From positions 21,311-85,310 of the forward strand of contig JAPHSY010000010.1 of NCBI GenBank assembly GCA_026196495.1: 64,000 nt of DNA, given 5' to 3'. This document shows, piece by piece, positions 43,139-51,229 of this stretch. A program made the translations under genes and the position numbers. The notes beneath the pieces are model-generated. The model had not been told where the DNA came from. It made no database searches and saw nothing but the letters and a program-made list of their open reading frames with translations. Source of the stretch: Magnetovibrio sp. (lineage in GTDB: Bacteria; Pseudomonadota; Alphaproteobacteria; Rhodospirillales; Magnetovibrionaceae). Every line of letters begins with the position of its first letter. The first letter of the stretch is position 1.

Positions 43139-45088
43139 GTGGGATTGGCTGAGATATTCGAGCCAGAAGAACTGGTCGGAAAATTTTGGGATCGCTTGAT
43201 CGGTGGGCAAACCAGCTACACCCGGTATCCTGAAGCTGCTGTATGTCTTGAAGATGTACGCACAATGTTATCTGTGTTCTTCCATGGTATTGGTGGTGAT
43301 GGCGGGGTTCAAATTGCAGGGGCCGTCGCACGAGAACGCAAACACCGATTAAGCCTGATCATGAAGCTGGGTGTTGATCAGGAAAAACTGGAAACTGCCG
43401 AACGTGATGCAGAATCTTTAATCTTGCCCAATGTCATCGATTTATTTGAAGATAAGGCCCTCAATCGTCAACTCTACATTTGGTTGGCGGCCTACTTGGC
43501 AATGGCGAAAAGTCCGCCTGAGATCAGTGTCCTACAAGACCCCCTACAACGCGATTTATTGTTACTGCGCACATATGGTGCATGCAGTGGCGATGTATTG
43601 GTACAGTTGCCGGGCTTGCTGCCTGTATATGATCAGTTATCTACCCACTTACGCCAATCACGTCCTCAACTTCGTAAGCCAAAAATTGAACAAGATGTTG
43701 AAAGTATTGTTCAGTCATTGTTGGGGGGGGCGAAGCCCTTGGACTGCCCTATGTGGAATTGGGTCTCCAGTGGGAAACATAACCTCAAGGATTTTGAAGC
43801 ACCCGTAGGCTACAAACCATTTCTTCAGGTGCCACTCTGGGGAGATGTTATAGACAGGGGGCTTCTCTCAGACACTGGGGGGAATCTGGATGATACTTAT
43901 GAAGATAACGATGACAGCCAAAATGCTCAAGACTTACGGGATGGTCGAAAGTTCAAAGCTGAACGCCAAGATAACGATCAAGCCGAACGCGAAGATCCAT
44001 TGGCATTCAATCGTTTTGAACACATTTTGGCCATGGCGGAAATGGTCAATGTTAACCGTCCCATCGACGATGATGAAGACCAAGACCCCATGCGGGCAGC
44101 TGAGGATTTAGATCACATCACCTTGTCAAAGAATGACAAGAAGACGGCCTCAAAAATTCGTCTAGATTTGGACTTGCCTGCAAATGCGGTGGATACCACA
44201 CAACTGTTTGCAGAGAAGACTTTCCCCGAATGGGATTATCGCAAGAAGCATTACCATCCGAACCATTGCGTCGTCTATCCGGGCCTAGCTGATGAAGAAG
44301 GAGAGGATTGGTGTCCCGATAATGAAAGTCGTAAGCGCATTCGCAAAGTGCGCCGTCAGTTTGAAGCACTGCGGCCCAAACGTGAACGCATCCCGCGACA
44401 ATTTGATGGTCGTGAATTGGATGTAGATGCCTTAATTCGGTCGCGTTGTGATTTGATAGCCAGTGGCGATGCCAGTGACCGTATTTATGAAGCATTCCGC
44501 AATGAAAACCGCGATTTGGCCGCCATGATTTTGGTGGATGTTTCATTGTCCACGGATGCCTGGATGGAAGGTCGGCGCGTTTTGGATGTCGAGAAAGAAG
44601 CACTCACCACACTAACGCATGGTTTATCAGCCAGCGGTGATGATCATGCAATTTATACATTCACGTCGCGCAAACGCACCATGGTATCAGTCAACAAGGT
44701 CAAAGGCTTTGATGAATGTCTGTCCCCAACGATTGATCGCCGCATTGCGGCCCTGAAACCTGGATACTATACCCGCATGGGGGCGGCAATCCGTTATGCG
44801 ACAGAACAGTTAAACGAACGTCCCAATCGACATCGTTTGTTGTTGTTGATCAGTGATGGCAAGCCGAACGATTTAGATCATTACGATGGTCGATATGGCA
44901 TTGAAGACAGCCGCATGGCGATACGCGAAGCACGAAAGTCAGGAGCCGCAGTTTTTGGCGTTACTGTCGATGCAGAAGCACGTGATTACTTCCCCTATAT
45001 GTTTGGTCGTGGGGGGTGCGCCATCATCCCCCATATTGATCGGCTCAGTTCAGCATTACCCACAATCTACCAGCATTTGGTGGGTTGA
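43139..45088 (+). CDS. norD: Nitric oxide reductase activation protein NorD (VWA domain)
   Basis: About 649 residues. Poorly conserved N-terminal two-thirds with an acidic, Asp/Glu-rich middle (DDTYEDNDDSQNAQDL). The C-terminal von Willebrand A domain carries the MIDAS-like motif LVDVSLSTDAW, SASGDDHAIYTF and LLISDGKPNDLDHYDG. It acts with NorQ to activate NorB. It starts at a GTG with GGTGA upstream. The out-of-frame ATG at 43134 reads into a different frame and is not used. It is one base from norE. Confidence 0.95.
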   Translation: MGLAEIFEPEELVGKFWDRLIGGQTSYTRYPEAAVCLEDVRTMLSVFFHGIGGDGGVQIAGAVARERKHRLSLIMKLGVDQEKLETAERDAESLILPNVIDLFEDKALNRQLYIWLAAYLAMAKSPPEISVLQDPLQRDLLLLRTYGACSGDVLVQLPGLLPVYDQLSTHLRQSRPQLRKPKIEQDVESIVQSLLGGAKPLDCPMWNWVSSGKHNLKDFEAPVGYKPFLQVPLWGDVIDRGLLSDTGGNLDDTYEDNDDSQNAQDLRDGRKFKAERQDNDQAEREDPLAFNRFEHILAMAEMVNVNRPIDDDEDQDPMRAAEDLDHITLSKNDKKTASKIRLDLDLPANAVDTTQLFAEKTFPEWDYRKKHYHPNHCVVYPGLADEEGEDWCPDNESRKRIRKVRRQFEALRPKRERIPRQFDGRELDVDALIRSRCDLIASGDASDRIYEAFRNENRDLAAMILVDVSLSTDAWMEGRRVLDVEKEALTTLTHGLSASGDDHAIYTFTSRKRTMVSVNKVKGFDECLSPTIDRRIAALKPGYYTRMGAAIRYATEQLNERPNRHRLLLLISDGKPNDLDHYDGRYGIEDSRMAIREARKSGAAVFGVTVDAEARDYFPYMFGRGGCAIIPHIDRLSSALPTIYQHLVG

Positions 45089-45089
45089 T

Positions 45090-45677
45090 ATGGACGCAAC
45101 CACACCAAAGCAAGACATCAATAGCTCTGAAGGTGGATGGGGGCCGTTGTCCAGTTTGCCGGGCAATCCCATTATGTGGGTCTTGATTTGGAGTGAGCTC
45201 CTTGTCTTTGGTGCGGGCCTAGCTGCATTTGCTGTTGCGCATGCATTGGATGTGCAAACGTTTAATGAATCGCAAGCGGAACTCGACCGTTTTCTGGGGG
45301 CAGTGAATACGATGGTTCTGTTGACCAGTGGATTGTGTGCTGCCCTTGCGGTGCGTGTTCGATCAGATGGGAAAAGCACACAATCTCGGTGGTGGATGAT
45401 CGCAGCAATCTTAATTGGGTCCATTTTTCTGTATGTCAAAGTTATTGAATACGGTGACAAGCTGGATGCCGGCTTCGACATCGAAACCAATACATTCTTC
45501 ACGCTCTATTATCTGATTACGGGCTTTCACTTTATGCATGTGATTATGGGGCTGATCATTTTGGCCATCGTGACGTGGAAGAACAGTCTTGAAAATCTTG
45601 AAACTGGTGCAGCCTTTTGGCACATGGTCGATTTGATTTGGGTGCTCGTGTTCCCGGTTATCTATTTGGTGAGATAA
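45090..45677 (+). CDS. norE: Cytochrome c oxidase subunit III-like protein NorE
   Basis: About 195 residues with five hydrophobic helices in the COX3 fold: PIMWVLIWSELLVFGAGLAAF, the helix-loop YYLITGFHFMHVIMGLIIL with the conserved GxHxxHV pattern, and FWHMVDLIWVLVFPVIYLV. Short members of this family in nor clusters (NorE) improve NOR activity without being catalytic. The track ORF starts 68 codons earlier within norD; the correct ATG follows the norD stop by one base. Three bases from norF. Confidence 0.93.
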   Translation: MDATTPKQDINSSEGGWGPLSSLPGNPIMWVLIWSELLVFGAGLAAFAVAHALDVQTFNESQAELDRFLGAVNTMVLLTSGLCAALAVRVRSDGKSTQSRWWMIAAILIGSIFLYVKVIEYGDKLDAGFDIETNTFFTLYYLITGFHFMHVIMGLIILAIVTWKNSLENLETGAAFWHMVDLIWVLVFPVIYLVR

Positions 45678-45680
45678 GAA

Positions 45681-45962
45681 ATGCATATGAAGCTCCCGTC
45701 AACGCGAACATTGTATTTTGTTTGGGCCATATTAATGGCTTCAACCATTGGCCTCATGGGGGCAGGGCGTGTCGATGTGAATATTGACTTAGGCCCCGCA
45801 TGGGTAACGGTGTTGTTGGTTCTGGCTGGCGTTAAGTCGTCTTTGATTTTGTGGTTTTATCTCAATCTTGGGCAAAGTTCACCAGGGTGGAAAAAGGGCT
45901 TTATCGGTTTTCTCTGTGCTATTTTAGTCTTCGTATGGGGCGTTTCTTTCGTTAGCACCTAA
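45681..45962 (+). CDS. norF: NorF-like small membrane protein (COX4-type)
   Basis: About 93 residues with three TM helices: YFVWAILMASTIGLMGAG, PAWVTVLLVLAGVKSSLILWFYL and FIGFLCAILVFVWGVSF. The segment AGVKSSLILWFYLNL resembles the core of prokaryotic cytochrome c oxidase subunit IV and of NorF. Position after norE is the usual one. The start may be the second ATG (MKLPS), two codons in. Accessory role in NO reductase assembly or stability is inferred from context. Confidence 0.85.
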   Translation: MHMKLPSTRTLYFVWAILMASTIGLMGAGRVDVNIDLGPAWVTVLLVLAGVKSSLILWFYLNLGQSSPGWKKGFIGFLCAILVFVWGVSFVST

Positions 45963-45983
45963 TTTTGATGATGGATATGTACG

Positions 45984-46148
45984 ATGGATAACAATCTTGA
46001 TTCGTTGATTGCCTTGTTGATCGCAAGTTTCGCAATTGGGGTTATGATCGTGATGCTCTACCGCAATGGGGCCATGCCTTTAAAAGGTCTAGTTGTGGTG
46101 AGCACTTTTTTGGTCGTGATCACCACGGTGTTGGCAACGACACTGTGA
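45984..46148 (+). CDS. Short two-helix membrane ORF at the end of the nor cluster
   Basis: A 54-codon ORF (54 aa), below the cutoff of the ORF track: MDNNLDSLIALL, hydrophobic helix ending in MIVMLYRNG, short turn, second helix LVVVSTFLVVITTVLATTL, stop TGA. It begins 21 bases after the norF stop on the same strand. No family recognised; composition and placement suggest a real small membrane protein in the nor transcript. The ribosome binding site is poor. Confidence 0.5.
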   Translation: MDNNLDSLIALLIASFAIGVMIVMLYRNGAMPLKGLVVVSTFLVVITTVLATTL

Positions 46149-46233
46149 TTGTTGGTGTTTGTTGACCATATCCCCGACAATACGGCTTATAAATTGCTTG
46201 ACCCTTCTATGCTTCGTACCTAAATCTGCACAC

Positions 46234-46578
46234 ATGTGTAATGCTCTTAGTCCCGAAAAAGCTGTGATTTGGTCTGTTTTGCAAGGTTTGTCGGCAGACG
46301 AATTAGAAAGCAAATATTTCCGCCACCCCATATACCGTTCGTGGTTTGATGCTGCGATCAATCTACAGCGATCTGGCCAGCCCTTGGATTATGTGAACAT
46401 TGAACGTGTGCTGAATGCACAGGGGCATTGCCAAAGTGATGCCAATCAGCGTTCTCTCAAACGTTTGTTGCGTATAACACCGCCACCACGAATTCGCGAA
46501 AATGCTCATGTTTTCATACAGTCCTTGGTTGATATTCACCATGGTCGCCGTGTTCACATTGAAAGCCTAATCAACTAA
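46234..46578 (+). CDS. Stand-alone DnaB-N-terminal-domain-like protein
   Basis: About 114 residues, cytoplasmic, helical. The sequence order SPEKAVIWSVLQGL, then YFRHPIYRSWFDAAINLQRSGQPLDYVNIERVLN, then ENAHVFIQSLVDIHHGRRVHIE follows the N-terminal domain of replicative helicase DnaB ('EqaVLGxll...F....Hr.if.ai..l...g.piD.vtv...L...ani..Ya.iv.....R'). The helicase core is absent and there is no Walker motif. The track start is 25 codons earlier with a weak leader; I chose MCNALSPEKAV, though its ribosome binding site is weak. It follows the nor genes and precedes a CWC protein. Homology is by pattern and moderately confident. Confidence 0.65.
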   Translation: MCNALSPEKAVIWSVLQGLSADELESKYFRHPIYRSWFDAAINLQRSGQPLDYVNIERVLNAQGHCQSDANQRSLKRLLRITPPPRIRENAHVFIQSLVDIHHGRRVHIESLIN

Positions 46579-46622
46579 CATGTCTTGTGCATACGGCTTG
46601 ACGAATTGGGGGCACAAGATTG

Positions 46623-46802
46623 ATGGCTGACAATATTAAATGCCCGGAGTGTGGAGAGACATTTACGTGTGATCCTGACGGGGATTGCTGGTGTAAAACG
46701 TATCCAGTTATTGAAATTCCCGATAATCTTAAAAGTGAGCGTTGTTTGTGCCGTTGCGTTCTGAACAAATTGCGCCAAGAGCAAGCTACAGAAGATAACT
46801 AG
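46623..46802 (+). CDS. Cysteine-rich CWC-family small protein
   Basis: About 59 residues. CPECGETFTC, then GDCWCKTYP, then CLCRCVLN gives the Cys spacing of the Cys_rich_CWC family, probably binding a zinc ion. GGGGG lies upstream of the ATG; the track's TTG one codon earlier is not needed. It is the last plus-strand gene before the convergent exbD. Function unknown. Confidence 0.85.
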   Translation: MADNIKCPECGETFTCDPDGDCWCKTYPVIEIPDNLKSERCLCRCVLNKLRQEQATEDN

Positions 46803-46848
46803 TTTGTGAACTGAGATAATGCCTTCATACAACAATTGAGTTATTTGG

Positions 46849-47256
46849 TTATGGGCTTTGTGTGGCAAAGGCGATGCGTTTAATTCCGCTTTGTTTGGCC
46901 ATGGATAGAACCTCTGCGATGCGTTGGTAAGGCACGGCCCCATCACCGCCCAATTTTAAAACACGATCTGAATCTTCATGATGAATGGCTTTCAGCCTTG
47001 CTGGCACGGCGATGTCGTCAATGGCTTCACCATCCAACATTAAGGTGCCGTCGGCCATCACTTCCAAGGTCGTGACTTCGGGCTCTGTCATGTTTTCCGC
47101 TTGGGCTTTGGGCAGATCGACGCGTAAGGCCTGCGCCATCAATGGTGCCGCGACAATGAAGATCACCAACAAGACCAACATCACATCGACCAAGGGTGTG
47201 ACGTTGATCTCACTCATGGGCTGTTCGGGATCACCCCCGGAAATACCGCCTGCCAT
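46849..47256 (-). CDS. exbD: ExbD/TolR-family energy-transducing protein
   Basis: About 135 residues: a short cytoplasmic N-terminus (MSEINVTPLVDVMLVLLVIFIV) with the proton-pathway Asp in the start of the single TM helix, then a periplasmic domain (TLEVMADGTLMLDGEAID). Couples proton motive force with ExbB to TonB. Its start is three bases after the exbB stop. The presence of tonB two genes upstream favours ExbD over TolR. It is the last gene of the metal-acquisition operon, convergent with the CWC gene. Confidence 0.92.
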   Translation of the reverse strand: MAGGISGGDPEQPMSEINVTPLVDVMLVLLVIFIVAAPLMAQALRVDLPKAQAENMTEPEVTTLEVMADGTLMLDGEAIDDIAVPARLKAIHHEDSDRVLKLGGDGAVPYQRIAEVLSMAKQSGIKRIAFATQSP

Positions 47257-47259
47257 GGC

Positions 47260-47844
47260 TTAGGCCCCCCGTGCTTGTGCTGTGAGGATGCGTACAGTGT
47301 TGCCTTCAACAGCCCCAAAAAGACGTCTCAATTGGCGCAGCAACAGGTTATAGCCCACCACGGCTGGAATGGCGGTGAATAGCCCCGCCGCAGTTGCCAC
47401 CAGGGCCTCAGCCACGGGACCGGCGACCAAGTCCATGCTTAGGGCTTCTGCACCACTGAGACCTTGCAAGGCGTGCATGATGCCCCACACAGTGCCAAAT
47501 AGCCCAATAAATGGGGACGTGTTGCCGATGGTTGCCAACGGTGTCAGGCCGCCTTCCATATGCATGCGGCTTTCGCGCACCATCACACCCGCCATGGTCT
47601 CTTGATCTTGTTGGGGAATGTCTTGGATGCCTGCTAGGACATAAGCCGAAGGTATGCCAATTTTTGGGATGCCTTGCCCCTTAAAGGCCAGCTCGCCGCG
47701 GTAAGCCGCTGCTAATTGCCAAGCTTTGTAGACCATAATGGTCCAACTGATGACGGACAGGGCTACCAAGATAATAAATACCCCGCGAACGATCCAATCG
47801 GCGTCCGACCACCATGACAACAATTCCATATTTGATATTTCCAT
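47260..47844 (-). CDS. exbB: ExbB/TolQ-family proton channel subunit
   Basis: About 194 residues with three TM helices. TM2 has NTSPFIGLFGTVWGIMHAL and TM3 VAEALVATAAGLFTAIPAVVGYN, both strongly conserved in ExbB/TolQ. It forms the pentameric inner-membrane proton channel with ExbD. AAGGAG lies six bases before the ATG. It is located between tonB and exbD. The same window contains a second, very divergent member of this superfamily (30818-31336). Confidence 0.93.
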   Translation of the reverse strand: MEISNMELLSWWSDADWIVRGVFIILVALSVISWTIMVYKAWQLAAAYRGELAFKGQGIPKIGIPSAYVLAGIQDIPQQDQETMAGVMVRESRMHMEGGLTPLATIGNTSPFIGLFGTVWGIMHALQGLSGAEALSMDLVAGPVAEALVATAAGLFTAIPAVVGYNLLLRQLRRLFGAVEGNTVRILTAQARGA

Positions 47845-47858
47845 GGGGGGCTCCTTTA

Positions 47859-48635
47859 CTAGGCGTCGTTCAAAATAAATCGAATGGGGACTTCAATGCT
47901 GGCGGCAATCGGTTTGCCGCCGCGTTTGGCTGGTGCAAATTGCCATTGGCGCACAGCCCGCAAAGCAGCCTTGTCCAAAATGGCGAAGCCGCTGCCTTTT
48001 TTAACTTTCACACTGCTGGGTTTGCCGTTTATGGAAACCTCTACCAACAACAGCACGACCCCTTGCATGGCGCGCCGTTGTGCAAGGGCCGGATAAGTGG
48101 GCTTGGGGTTGCGCAGATATGCTGCCGTACTAGACGGTGGTACATACGCATTTTGACTGCCCGCCGATGCCGTTTGTGGCTGGGGCACTGGTTTGGGTTT
48201 GGGCTTCGGTTTTGTAACTTCTTTAGGTTTGGGCTCGAGCTTAGGTTTTGGTTTCGCCACGGGTTTTGGTTTTGGTTCTGGCTTGGGCTTTGGTTTCGGT
48301 TGAACCACAGGCTGGGGAAGAGGGTCAGGCTCTGGCTCAGCGACTTCAGGTTCTGGCAAAGGTTCCGGTTCGGGTTCCGGCTCGGGTATGGGGTCAACCT
48401 TTGCTTCCTCAACGGGTTTCTCTTCAACCGGTTCGGGTTCGGGCTGAGCTGCAACTCCAAATGCAGATAGGTCCACGACTTCAAAGCCGCCCATGATCTG
48501 GGGTGGATCAATATTCATACGTTCCATTGCCACCAATCCAGCAACGATCGCAATATGCACGCTGGCTGCCACAGAAAAAGCCAGAGCAGAACGCGATAAC
48601 GTTTGGAATGAGTGGTGTTGAAGGCTGTATGACAT
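47859..48635 (-). CDS. tonB: TonB energy transducer
   Basis: About 258 residues from the chosen ATG (MSYSLQHHS). One TM helix (ALAFSVAASVHIAIVAGLVAM) with the SxxxH-type His, a roughly 110-residue (EP)n/(KP)n linker encoded by low-complexity DNA, and a TonB C-terminal domain (PTYPALAQRRAMQGVVLLLVEVSINGKPSSVKVKKGSG, YxP-x-A motif at the start). It transmits PMF energy to the TonB-dependent receptor of the same operon. GGGA lies nine bases upstream; the track's GTG start is two codons earlier. Confidence 0.93.
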   Translation of the reverse strand: MSYSLQHHSFQTLSRSALAFSVAASVHIAIVAGLVAMERMNIDPPQIMGGFEVVDLSAFGVAAQPEPEPVEEKPVEEAKVDPIPEPEPEPEPLPEPEVAEPEPDPLPQPVVQPKPKPKPEPKPKPVAKPKPKLEPKPKEVTKPKPKPKPVPQPQTASAGSQNAYVPPSSTAAYLRNPKPTYPALAQRRAMQGVVLLLVEVSINGKPSSVKVKKGSGFAILDKAALRAVRQWQFAPAKRGGKPIAASIEVPIRFILNDA

Positions 48636-48650
48636 GATCACGTTTCCCGG

Positions 48651-49313
48651 TTAAACCACCAACAACATGCGGCGCAGACCCAGTGCCACCAAAATGATAG
48701 CTCCGGCCCACCGCATAATGGTGAGCATGTGCGGATGCTCCGCAGTCATTTCACGCCCCAGTTTTCCAAGCAATGGCATAACGATGAACAGTGGCGTGAC
48801 CGCAGCCCCCAATCCGAACATTGAACCCATGGCCAACCCCTGTAAGGGGTCGCCACCCAATGCAGATGCAGCCAGTAAGGCAGCCAACGGTGCACAGGGC
48901 ACAAAGCTGAGAACGAACCCAAGTGCCAATGGTGGAGCACCATTGAATAGCCGCGATGTGCGACAGCCTTTGACGGCTTTGTGGCCAAAGACCAACATGG
49001 CACCAGCGACAACACTGACACCACCAATGAGCCAATGACCAAGATCGCCTTCAACCACATCAAGTAAGATCTCACCGAGGTAACCTGCCGCTGCACCCAA
49101 AAGGGCATAGGCTAGAACCTTGCCTAAGGCGAAGGCTCCGGTTTGGCGAAAGGCATCACCAGCAGAATGTCCGCCGCCCACCACAAGCGCGCCCATAAAG
49201 GGCAAGCAAGTAGCGGTGCAGGCGGTTAACCCAACTGAAAGCCCAAGCACCCATATGGATGTTAGGCTAACAGCGATGGAGGCCCCATCAGGGTCATAAT
49301 ATTCCGGTCCCAT
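48651..49313 (-). CDS. SafE/UreH-like membrane protein (sulfite exporter TauE/SafE family)
   Basis: About 220 residues, six hydrophobic helices. VGLTACTATCLPFMGALVVGG opens the conserved first repeat, and LGFVLSFVPCAPLAALLAASALGG the second; Cys and Pro within these helices are typical of the DsbD/CcdA-SafE group (UreH_2). Close relatives occur beside copper and cbb3-oxidase assembly genes. The track ORF starts 26 codons earlier inside the ferredoxin gene; GGAG seven bases before MGPEYYDPDG supports the start used. It is immediately downstream of the 4Fe-4S protein. Metal or thiol transport is inferred. Confidence 0.85.
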   Translation of the reverse strand: MGPEYYDPDGASIAVSLTSIWVLGLSVGLTACTATCLPFMGALVVGGGHSAGDAFRQTGAFALGKVLAYALLGAAAGYLGEILLDVVEGDLGHWLIGGVSVVAGAMLVFGHKAVKGCRTSRLFNGAPPLALGFVLSFVPCAPLAALLAASALGGDPLQGLAMGSMFGLGAAVTPLFIVMPLLGKLGREMTAEHPHMLTIMRWAGAIILVALGLRRMLLVV

Positions 49314-49317
49314 AGGA

Positions 49318-50358
49318 TTACTCCGCTGGTGCTGGTTGGGTTGATGTTTTTTTCTTCGGCAAAGTCCCGTCGGGTTTGTCAATTTTTGCACGACGTTTCA
49401 TGTAAGCCCCTGAAGACTTAAACAATGCGACTGGGCCAAGCTTCAGTGACAGAACACCATCGTCTGGACAGAACTCAACACAGCGACCACACATGGTACA
49501 ATCGGCATGGAAGGCCTTAGACCCAAACTCAAATGCAACTTCATGGATGTCCATAGGGCAAGCCTGGTAACAGGCTTTGCATTTGCCGCATTTGTCGTTT
49601 GCATCAACTTTTGCCAGACGCAATGGCACCACTTTACGAAAGATTGCATGTAACGCCAGCATGGGGCAGACCCGGCAATAGGGCTGACGCATGCCAAAGG
49701 CTAAGATCAGAATAAATCCGAAAATCGCGCTACGTGCTGCACTAAACAAAAATGCCGTTGTGTCCGCCGTGTTGACGGCTATTTGTTCTGTGTTGGCCGT
49801 GAGTAACGTCGTGACAATACGAGACGGACAGACCTGGCAATAAGCATCACCTGTGACATAGCTGGTGTACCCCAGTCCCGCCATCAACGGCAAAACCAGA
49901 ACCAACAATATTAACACCGCCCATTTGACTGGGCGCACACGCCCAACGGTGTCTTGGGTTAAACGCCGTATACCCAGTTTAAGTCGCCGTCCAAGTTTGT
50001 AGGCGAGTTCTTGCACCGTACCCAAAGGGCAAATCCAACCGCAAAATGCTTTGTTCAGGACCACGAAGAAGGCAAAGAACGTCAACATGGTGAAGCCAAA
50101 TGGGATGATGTATTCGACACTGAATTGTTGCGCGCGAACAATACTTTCACCAACTCGGTGATGGAGTTGATGTTGCATGGGGATCAGTACGCAATAGCCA
50201 GCATTCTGTTGATCAAAAGCACATGATAGAGCTGGAAGTGCCCCGGTAACTTTATCAGCTAAGTAGTGGCCGACGATCGCCCCGCCATAGACCGTAAAGA
50301 ACAGCATAATCACCTGAACGGTGAGACGTAGGCGTGAAAGTGTAAATGCGCTCATCAT
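49318..50358 (-). CDS. Polytopic 4Fe-4S protein, NapH/NosR/CcoG-like
   Basis: About 346 residues: two N-terminal TM helices, then a conserved FCGWICPLGTVQEL motif, a TM pair with two CxxCP loops (YCQVCPSR; YCRVCPMLA), and a C-terminal ferredoxin domain with CGKCKACYQACP and CTMCGRCVEFCP (two [4Fe-4S] clusters). This is the NapH/RdxA/CcoG type of membrane electron-transfer protein; CcoG has been described as a cupric reductase. In this TonB operon reduction of an imported metal ion such as Cu or Fe is the likely role. The start overlaps the upstream gene by four bases. Confidence 0.88.
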   Translation of the reverse strand: MMSAFTLSRLRLTVQVIMLFFTVYGGAIVGHYLADKVTGALPALSCAFDQQNAGYCVLIPMQHQLHHRVGESIVRAQQFSVEYIIPFGFTMLTFFAFFVVLNKAFCGWICPLGTVQELAYKLGRRLKLGIRRLTQDTVGRVRPVKWAVLILLVLVLPLMAGLGYTSYVTGDAYCQVCPSRIVTTLLTANTEQIAVNTADTTAFLFSAARSAIFGFILILAFGMRQPYCRVCPMLALHAIFRKVVPLRLAKVDANDKCGKCKACYQACPMDIHEVAFEFGSKAFHADCTMCGRCVEFCPDDGVLSLKLGPVALFKSSGAYMKRRAKIDKPDGTLPKKKTSTQPAPAE

Positions 50359-51218
50359 GATGATGTCTCCCCATTGGTTTTTTTACGACGACGTACAACG
50401 GGGACAGCCAAAGCCATGCCCAAGACGGCAAACCCAATACCGGCCAACAGGTCTTTATCCCCGTAAGCATCCAGTTCATAACTGTCGTTGTACGTAGCCA
50501 GTAAAGCGCCATCACGGACTGCGATCACAAACTTTGATCTTGGCGGTCTGCCGTGTCGCCACTGGGTTTTGGGGATGTCTTTGAAGTCTTGTGGAAAGGT
50601 GACATCAACAGTGCCATCGGCCTTTGTCATATATTCAAACTTTGACCCGTTTGATGTTTCCAATATGACGGGAAGGCCTTCAACGGGCTTTCCATCCATG
50701 CGAACATTAAAGCTCCAAGTTTCATTTTCGCGATAATGTGAATGTTCGCGTGGCAAGATCGTTGGGGTAATCTCAAACCCAGAGCGTGCAGAATTGAGCA
50801 AGTCACGCGGAGCTGGTCCGGGGTTTGAAAAATACTTCTGAGTAGTTGCTGTGGCTTCCTCTCCGTTTGGCCCATGACCCATAACACGTACTAGGTAATA
50901 GCCGCCCTGGTCGCCAGCTTCCATCGTCAGACCACCATTGTCATCTACTGTGAGGGGACGTGTTGCCGTTTCTAAGTCTTTTGTGTTGTGCCCATAGAAC
51001 GATGCGTAAGATTCTGCCTGCATGGCATGCATGTTATAGGCTTGGTACTTGGCATCGGATCGACTGTAACCACCTGCGGATAGGACCATTGGAAAAGTCG
51101 TCCACGTTGGCGCTGTCGCACCTTTTGGAGCCGCGCCATGACCTGCGTGCTGGGCGAGCGCTGAACTTGATGCCATCAACAGTGTCAAAGCAGATATTCG
51201 AATAATTGATTTTATCAT
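50355..51218 (-). CDS. Exported DUF4198-like protein with C-terminal membrane anchor
   Basis: About 287 residues. Signal peptide (ending SSALAQ), a His-rich mature start (HAGHGAAPKG), and a beta-sandwich region resembling DUF4198 (GGYYLVRVMGHGPNGE; TWSFNVRMDGKPVEGLPVILET). One C-terminal TM helix (GIGFAVLGMALAVPVV) ends with a basic stop (RRRKK). DUF4198 proteins accompany TonB-dependent metal receptors and nickel/cobalt uptake, where they may handle the metal in the periplasm. It starts 12 bases after the receptor stop; part of the same operon. Confidence 0.8.
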   Translation of the reverse strand: MIKSIIRISALTLLMASSSALAQHAGHGAAPKGATAPTWTTFPMVLSAGGYSRSDAKYQAYNMHAMQAESYASFYGHNTKDLETATRPLTVDDNGGLTMEAGDQGGYYLVRVMGHGPNGEEATATTQKYFSNPGPAPRDLLNSARSGFEITPTILPREHSHYRENETWSFNVRMDGKPVEGLPVILETSNGSKFEYMTKADGTVDVTFPQDFKDIPKTQWRHGRPPRSKFVIAVRDGALLATYNDSYELDAYGDKDLLAGIGFAVLGMALAVPVVRRRKKTNGETSS

Positions 51219-51229
51219 TTCGTTTACCC

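Noticed and set aside
47814-48470. Plus-strand 218-residue Phe/Arg/Gly-rich ORF
   Set aside because: Antisense shadow of the tonB Pro-rich linker; low-complexity DNA opens several frames. No ribosome binding site or homology.
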